Positions 6,261 through 9,156 of a DNA stretch of 9,156 bases are shown one piece after another. The first letter of the stretch is position 1; each line of letters starts with the position of its first letter. The stretch is from JBBTUF01 sp038063855. GTDB taxonomy: Bacteria; Patescibacteriota; Minisyncoccia; Ryanbacterales; GWA2-47-10b. The stretch is taken from positions 1-9,156 of the forward strand of contig JBBTUF010000034.1 of assembly GCA_038063855.1 (NCBI GenBank), written 5' to 3'. The notes beneath the pieces are model-generated. The model was not told the DNA's origin. It made no database searches and saw nothing but the letters and a program-made list of their open reading frames with translations. A program made the position numbers and the translations under genes.

Positions 6261-6794
6261 ATGAAAGTCATCATTGGACTCGGCAATCCAGGAAAAGAAT
6301 ATACAAACACGCGTCACAATGTGGGACGCGAAACCGCGGAGGCAATCGCAAAATATTTTAAATGCGACCAATTTTCTCCCGATAAAAAATATGCAGGACT
6401 CGTGACAAAAGGCTTGTTTGGTGAAGAAAAAGCAATATATATTCTTCCCGATACGTTTATGAACCGCTCGGGCAAGGCGCTATCGGACATTTCAACAAAA
6501 CCGAAAGATCTTATCGTGATCCACGATGATACTGACTTGCCTCTCGGCACGGTAAAAATATCATTCGGTAAAAACTCGGCAGGCCACAAGGGTGTTGAAT
6601 CAATCATGCGCGCGATAAAATCAAAAGACTTTTGGCGCGTACGCATCGGCATACAAAAGAAAAAGCGCGTAGACTCTATGAAACTCGTGCTTCAAAAATT
6701 CACGCCCACCGAGCGCCTCATAATCAAAAAAATTGAAAAGAAAGTACTCGAAGCGCTTTCGGGTTCGCTTCTGGTTACTACTATTACAATTTAG
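6261..6794 (+). CDS. pth: Peptidyl-tRNA hydrolase
   Basis: This 177-residue bacterial-type Pth cleaves the ester bond of peptidyl-tRNAs released from stalled ribosomes. Motifs in order are GLGNPG (Asn9), TRHNVG with catalytic His19, LPDTFMNRSG (Asn68), VIHDDTDLPLG with Asp89 (counterpart of E. coli Asp93), SAGHKGVESI (106-115) and FWRVRIGI. The position of E. coli Asn114, in GHNG, is Lys110 here. An in-frame ATG at 6225 adds 12 residues inside the GC-rich repeat, so the start at 6261, directly before MKVIIGLGNPG, is chosen. The protein is shorter than E. coli Pth (194). Its final codons and the following bases are repeated exactly at 8283-8363. Confidence 0.95.
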   Translation: MKVIIGLGNPGKEYTNTRHNVGRETAEAIAKYFKCDQFSPDKKYAGLVTKGLFGEEKAIYILPDTFMNRSGKALSDISTKPKDLIVIHDDTDLPLGTVKISFGKNSAGHKGVESIMRAIKSKDFWRVRIGIQKKKRVDSMKLVLQKFTPTERLIIKKIEKKVLEALSGSLLVTTITI

Positions 6795-6832
6795 CCAATT
6801 CCAAGGCGGACGGTTCCAAGGTGAGACCTTGG
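6726..6832. repeat. Direct repeat copy 1: pth 3' end plus hairpin
   Basis: Bases 6726-6806 are identical over 81 positions to 8283-8363. The match resumes at 6814-6832, which equals 8356-8374, after 15 extra bases here. The extra bases lie between two TTCCAAGG copies (6799 and 6814), so slippage between those copies explains the length difference. The repeat covers the last 22 codons of pth, its stop and the hairpin. Confidence 0.92.
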
Positions 6833-6834
6833 AA
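6814..6834. terminator. Hairpin after pth, possible terminator
   Basis: TTCCAAGG (6814-6821), loop TGAGA and CCTTGGAA (6827-6834) form a perfect 8-bp stem 19 bases after the pth stop and 11 bases past the stop of the convergent gene. There is no T-run on either side, so termination is uncertain. A second TTCCAAGG at 6799-6806 could compete for the same 3' arm. Confidence 0.45.
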
Positions 6835-6845
6835 TACATACACTC

Positions 6846-7529
6846 CTACTTCTTAGTTTGTCGTATGATCGTCCACTCTGTGTACATATCACCTGCAACA
6901 TAGTGCTTCTTTTTTTCTTCTTCCGGTATTACTACCATGCGTTTCTCTATCGCAACATCTGGATCCTGATCCAGTTTTCCCCAGAACCTTTCATGGGTAT
7001 CAACCTTCTCAAGCTTTCCCATCAGTATATTTTTTGCTTCTTCTGGCCATGCATCTACTTTCTGACCATCATACAGTTGACCATTCCACTCAAGTGCCCA
7101 ATCACTGAAGTTACCTGTACTGCACCATAGACCGATGTCGCGATTCTCACCCCAGTCTGGATGTCCAGAACCGCCACCAATGCCTTTAGCCTTCTTCAAG
7201 GCCTGCCTTGGTTGGTCTCTAAAGATGCGAAAATCCCCTCCGTGATCACCATATCCGCGAAATTCCGTGATCACTAATTTCGGAGAACGCTGCAAAGCCT
7301 CTTGAACAAATGTTGTTACCAATTCAAGTGTTGGATCTTTTGCCCCATTTACAGCTCCATTTGTATCAATACATTTCTGCTTTAGAAGTTCTTGGTGAAG
7401 CCCCGGTTGAGCATTAAAAATTTCCATGAGTAATCGTGCTGTCTTTACACTTTCATGGATGTTTTGCTCAACTTCGGCAGTTTCCTGCACCTCTGATGTG
7501 CCGCTGGTAGTTGGTATTTTTTCATTCAT
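6846..7529 (-). CDS. Unrecognised soluble protein of 227 residues
   Basis: I recognise no family. There is no signal peptide or membrane segment. Residues 1-25 are polar and probably disordered (Thr/Ser/Glu-rich). Residues 26-85 look helical. Residues 86-155 form a Gly- and Trp-rich core with EFRGYGDHGGDFRIF, KGIGGGSGHPDWGENRDIGL and WALEWNGQLYDG, which suggests a compact beta-rich domain. The C-terminal part is charged and ends YTEWTIIRQ. The two Cys (53, 136) are far apart, and no catalytic triad or metal site stands out. The start at 7529 is preceded by a purine-rich AGGATGAGG, one of the few Shine-Dalgarno-like sequences in the window. The same bases include TAGGAT, a possible -10 placed 8 bases before the ATG. 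The gene lies inside the segment flanked by pth repeats, downstream of hicBA but separated from it by a terminator. Confidence 0.7.
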   Translation of the reverse strand: MNEKIPTTSGTSEVQETAEVEQNIHESVKTARLLMEIFNAQPGLHQELLKQKCIDTNGAVNGAKDPTLELVTTFVQEALQRSPKLVITEFRGYGDHGGDFRIFRDQPRQALKKAKGIGGGSGHPDWGENRDIGLWCSTGNFSDWALEWNGQLYDGQKVDAWPEEAKNILMGKLEKVDTHERFWGKLDQDPDVAIEKRMVVIPEEEKKKHYVAGDMYTEWTIIRQTKK

Positions 7530-7600
7530 ATGCCCTCATCCTACCCCCCACATATGCTTAGCAAGGAGAGCGTGTGGATAATATTTCTGGAATCGCGTGC

Positions 7601-7626
7601 AAAAACCAAGGGTAACCCTTGGTTTT
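7601..7626 (-). terminator. Intrinsic terminator of the hicB-hicA operon
   Basis: An 11-bp perfect stem is formed by AAAACCAAGGG (7602-7612) and CCCTTGGTTTT (7616-7626) around a TAA loop. Read on the minus strand it ends in five T, and it lies 27 bases past the hicA stop. It also separates hicBA from the unrecognised gene downstream. It shares the CCAAGG/CCTTGG core with the hairpins at 6814 and 8358. Confidence 0.75.
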
Positions 7627-7653
7627 AGTGTCAAACTATATCCGTATAGAGAC

Positions 7654-7887
7654 TTACTTATCCTCCAACCATTCTTCTTGAGGAATGCCAGATTGCCTTA
7701 CTATCGATTTCATGTCTCGTATGTCGATTGACTTACTATGAAATGCGACGGTCACAACTCTATTTTTACCGTTATAAAAGAAATGATAGTAGTGATGAGA
7801 CCCATGCGAGCGCTTGAATTCAAAACCACGCGCTCTTAAAAAGCGAACAACATCATTAAATGTCCAATTATTTAAACCCCTGCCCAT
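7654..7887 (-). CDS. hicA: HicA-family mRNA interferase toxin
   Basis: This 77-residue protein has the double-stranded-RNA-binding-like HicA fold. FNDVVRFLRARGFEFKRSHG is the first helix and strand, GSHHYY (29-34) carries the catalytic histidine, VVTVAFHSKSIDI matches the usual 'v.vP.H..k.i', and IVRQSGIPQEEWLE is the final helix. HicA toxins cut mRNA independently of ribosomes until bound by HicB. The start at 7887 overlaps the hicB 3' end by 16 bases, which supports coupled translation. The order is antitoxin first, the reverse of E. coli hicAB. A strong terminator follows. Confidence 0.88.
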   Translation of the reverse strand: MGRGLNNWTFNDVVRFLRARGFEFKRSHGSHHYYHFFYNGKNRVVTVAFHSKSIDIRDMKSIVRQSGIPQEEWLEDK

Positions 7888-8183
7888 GCCGACGCGAAGT
7901 TTCTTTTTCCTACATCAAAAATATTCGGAGTAAGCGGAACTTTACTAGCCTCATTCCACATCGCCTCATATTCAGGATCAATGTCTTGATTTAACACGCC
8001 CACATCAGCAATGTCTCGTGCTGTTAAGAAATAGCCGGTCATCGCTTCGTTTAAAAGAAACAAAACCTCCTCCGGGCTGTTACCGGATTCAACAATGTTG
8101 ACCTCAAGCGCAGCTCCGTACCACTTATCGTTCTCCTTAAAAATAACATAACGAACCTGCGCGTTTTCTAGTGTGTTTTTCAT
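7872..8183 (-). CDS. hicB: HicB-like antitoxin
   Basis: This 103-residue protein opens with RYVIFKENDKWYGAALEVNI (about 11-30), the degenerate RNase-H-like HicB fold. It continues with VESGNSPEEVLFLLNEAMTG, and then a conserved-looking LNQDIDPEYEAMWNEA (about 64-79). Similar short HicB proteins are common beside HicA in Patescibacteria. After residue 80 only about 23 residues remain (KVPLTPNIFDVGKRNFASAW), with no clear helix-turn-helix or ribbon-helix-helix, so self-repression as in E. coli HicB is uncertain. A TATACA element lies 6 bases before the ATG, and there is no Shine-Dalgarno sequence. Confidence 0.8.
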   Translation of the reverse strand: MKNTLENAQVRYVIFKENDKWYGAALEVNIVESGNSPEEVLFLLNEAMTGYFLTARDIADVGVLNQDIDPEYEAMWNEASKVPLTPNIFDVGKRNFASAWAGV

Positions 8184-8189
8184 AGATAT

Positions 8190-8195
8190 TGTATA
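8190..8195 (-). promoter_or_regulatory. Possible -10 element of hicB
   Basis: TATACA on the minus strand (8195-8190) ends 6 bases before the hicB ATG, the same distance seen for the genes starting at 947 and 1757. No convincing -35 is found 16-18 bases upstream. A loose inverted repeat, GTATA (8191-8195) with TATAC (8211-8215), could be an operator but is short. Confidence 0.33.
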
Positions 8196-8250
8196 GTTAT
8201 ATTCCTAGCATATACCATAACGCTTGCACTAGCCCTGTGTGTTATTTTTG

Positions 8251-8351
8251 CAAAATTCACCCCCCGCCGAACGGCTCATTGTAAAAAAATTGAAAAGAAA
8301 GTACTCGAAGCGCTTTCGGGTTCGCTTCTGGTTACTACTATTACAATTTAG
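8251..8351 (+). pseudogene. Duplicated 3' fragment of pth
   Basis: From 8283 the sequence is identical to the end of pth, including the codons for SGSLLVTTITI and the TAG at 8349-8351. Bases 8251-8282 still resemble 6694-6725 (shared AAAATTCAC, then a CCGA-CG-CTCAT pattern) but carry an extra C and a compensating loss. The reading frame matches pth at both ends but is shifted between them. There is no start codon and most of the gene is missing, so it is a relic or repeat arm and not a gene. Confidence 0.75.
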
Positions 8352-8374
8352 CCAATTCCAAGGTGAGACCTTGG
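8283..8374. repeat. Direct repeat copy 2: pth 3' end plus hairpin
   Basis: This is the second copy of 6726-6832, with 81 identical bases followed by the same hairpin and lacking one 15-base unit between the TTCCAAGG copies. Similarity stops after CCTTGG (8369-8374). Together the copies bracket 6833-8282, which holds the unrecognised gene and hicBA. Confidence 0.92.
8358..8374. terminator. Hairpin copy downstream of the small membrane-protein gene
   Basis: CCAAGG (8358-8363), loop TGAGA and CCTTGG (8369-8374) form a 6-bp stem identical to the core of the hairpin after pth. It lies about 20 bases past the stop of the minus-strand gene at 8395-8652 and could end its transcript, but there is no T-run. 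The short palindrome TACCTAAGGTA (8382-8392) lies between them. Confidence 0.38.
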
Positions 8375-8394
8375 GGTTAAATACCTAAGGTAAG

Positions 8395-8652
8395 CTATCT
8401 CTGTACCTGAAAAAACCCAGACAAACTTAGAACAAATAAAACACCTAGTAACAACATGATCGCCAACCATATAAAGCGAAAGTTTTGAAAACGTTTTAAA
8501 TAATCTATAAGAAAGCCAGTACTAACCGATAATCCTATAATAGCAAAAGATAAAGCCCAGACTCCAATAAAAAATAGCAAGGAAACTGTAACGATAATCG
8601 TAGTAATTATTGCTATAAAAAACATTTTCAAGGATTTATCTACTTTATTCAT
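8395..8652 (-). CDS. Small integral membrane protein of unknown function
   Basis: This 85-residue protein has a short basic start (MNKVDKSLK) and then two or three hydrophobic segments at about 9-30, 31-49 and 59-80. A positively charged loop (YLKRFQNFRF) separates the last two. I recognise no family or catalytic motif, and small proteins of this kind are common orphans in CPR genomes. The start at 8652 has TATATT 6 bases upstream (8664-8659) and no Shine-Dalgarno sequence. The neighbours are unrelated, and the divergent Mfd-like gene starts 84 bases away. It is called a gene because of length, a clean start and clear membrane topology. Confidence 0.6.
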   Translation of the reverse strand: MNKVDKSLKMFFIAIITTIIVTVSLLFFIGVWALSFAIIGLSVSTGFLIDYLKRFQNFRFIWLAIMLLLGVLFVLSLSGFFQVQR

Positions 8653-8658
8653 AATTTC

Positions 8659-8664
8659 AATATA
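8659..8664 (-). promoter_or_regulatory. Possible -10 element of the small membrane-protein gene
   Basis: TATATT on the minus strand (8664-8659), preceded by TGA, ends 6 bases before the ATG at 8652. The region is AT-rich and no clear -35 is seen, so support comes mainly from the recurring spacing. Confidence 0.33.
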
Positions 8665-8700
8665 TCACAGTATATATTTAAATGAAAAAGGTTTTTGATA

Positions 8701-8728
8701 TTGAGAAATAACGAAAAACGAGTATAAA
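8701..8728 (+). promoter_or_regulatory. Promoter of the Mfd-like gene
   Basis: TTGAGA (8701-8706), a 16-base spacer and TATAAA (8723-8728) are good sigma-70-type hexamers. The predicted start of transcription, about 8735, falls at the ATG at 8737 and downstream of the ATG at 8728. The second ATG is therefore the likely start and the message would be leaderless. Confidence 0.6.
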
Positions 8729-8736
8729 TGACTAAC

Positions 8737-9156
8737 ATGGCAAGTGAGTTATTTATTGCAGGCGTGATTCCTGATTTTATATCAAAGGATGCTTCGTGGT
8801 TTCGGCACAACCGCCGCAATATTGAGCATGGTGCTATTCAAAACCCCCTCTGGCGCCGAAACGCACTTACTATTAATACAGACTGGGAACACGGACTTCG
8901 AGGCATTGTTGAGCGCATTCTCGAAATAGGATATCAAATGAATACTTGGCCGGAAGCGCGTGGCGAGTTTTCACTCCGTGGTGGCACACTTCTTGTATTT
9001 CCAGTAAACGAAAATAAAATTTGGCGAATTGATTTTTTTGGAAATACGCTTGAAACCATTGAATCGCTTGGCGCATCAAATGCTGAATTATATAAAGAAG
9101 AAAAACGAAAAGCTGATCGTGCGTTATTTGAATACCTTCGCCCTGGGGATTATATA
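8737..9156 (+). CDS. mfd: Compact Mfd-like transcription-repair coupling factor, N-terminal part (runs off the right edge)
   Basis: The frame is open to the window end (140 codons from 8737). Counting from the ATG at 8728, residues 58-77 read RGIVERILEIGYQMNTWPEA. They are followed by GEFSLRGGTLLVFPV (79-93), WRIDFFGNTLETIE (99-112) and finally LRPGDYI at the edge. This is the order of Mfd domain 1b ('lvelGY.r...v..pGeFavRGgiiDiFP...piRieFFgdeIesi') and the start of the RNA-polymerase-interacting domain ('L.pGDyVVH..HGiG'). In standard Mfd these two points are about 300 residues apart; here about 25 residues separate them. The N-terminal extension is also short, so the UvrA-binding domain 2 and domain 3 appear to be missing. 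The helicase motifs would lie to the right of the window. UvrB shares the RGG/FFG segment but not the GDYI element. Confidence 0.72.
   Translation, partial: MASELFIAGVIPDFISKDASWFRHNRRNIEHGAIQNPLWRRNALTINTDWEHGLRGIVERILEIGYQMNTWPEARGEFSLRGGTLLVFPVNENKIWRIDFFGNTLETIESLGASNAELYKEEKRKADRALFEYLRPGDYI

Noticed and set aside
6150..6371. Upstream extension of the lepB reading frame (74 extra residues)
   Set aside because: It overlaps the 5' end of pth and the GC-rich repeat, and its sequence is not protein-like. Signal peptidase I homology and normal length begin at the ATG at 6149.
7197..7210. CAAGG-CCTG-CCTTG hairpin as a further member of the CCAAGG family
   Set aside because: It lies within the coding region of the unrecognised gene, the stem is only 5 bp, and the codons explain it.
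7636..7649. CTATA-TCCG-TATAG inverted repeat after hicA as an operator or attachment site
   Set aside because: It is a short AT-rich 5-bp stem between the hicA stop and a strong terminator. No second copy was seen in the window.
6833..8282. Insertion sequence between the pth repeats
   Set aside because: There is no transposase, and the repeats are direct and match a host gene end instead of being terminal inverted repeats.

Overview
The window looks like a piece of chromosome from a Candidate Phyla Radiation (Patescibacteria, probably Parcubacteria-like) bacterium. The genes are small and tightly packed. Signal peptidase I, peptidyl-tRNA hydrolase and Mfd are compact versions, bS21 is followed by YqeY, and the toxin-antitoxin (TA) genes and membrane-anchored orphans are of kinds common in that group. 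TGA is used as a stop (for example at the ends of the bS21 and RelE-like genes), so the code is the standard one and not the TGA=Gly code of Absconditabacteria/Gracilibacteria. The lineage call is an inference from gene style, not from a marker phylogeny.

Layout. (1) 1-2331 is an accessory, TA-rich stretch. At the left edge is the first 26 codons of a membrane-protein gene. Next, on the minus strand, is an AbiEii-type nucleotidyltransferase toxin with its small upstream partner (83-947). A full-length paralogue of the left-edge membrane protein follows (1044-1757). Divergent from it is a RelB/RelE-type pair (1816-2331). (2) 2342-6149 is a core housekeeping operon on the minus strand, transcribed lepB, hisS, rpsU, yqeY, ftsA, with gaps of 3 to 34 bases and one ATGA overlap. 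(3) pth (6261-6794) diverges from lepB across about 110 bases that hold both promoters and a GC-rich inverted repeat. (4) 6807-8282 is a short accessory segment carrying an unrecognised 227-residue protein and a hicB-hicA pair. It is flanked by direct repeats: the last 69 bases of pth, the sequence after it and a hairpin recur at 8283-8374. (5) 8395-8652 encodes a small membrane protein. (6) From 8737 to the right edge is the start of a compact Mfd-like protein.

Two themes recur. First, two TA modules each sit between partial copies of a neighbouring gene: AbiEii between two copies of the membrane-protein 5' end, and HicBA between two copies of the pth 3' end. Second, most genes that begin a transcription unit have a -10-like hexamer only 6 to 9 bases before the start codon and no Shine-Dalgarno sequence, which suggests leaderless mRNAs. 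The clearest cases are the RelB-like antitoxin (TTGACA, 18 bases, TATAAT) and the Mfd-like gene (TTGAGA, 16 bases, TATAAA).

No rRNA, tRNA, CRISPR array, transposase or integrase gene was seen. No stretch over 300 bases lacks a gene; the largest gap (8184-8394) holds the pth fragment and a hairpin.
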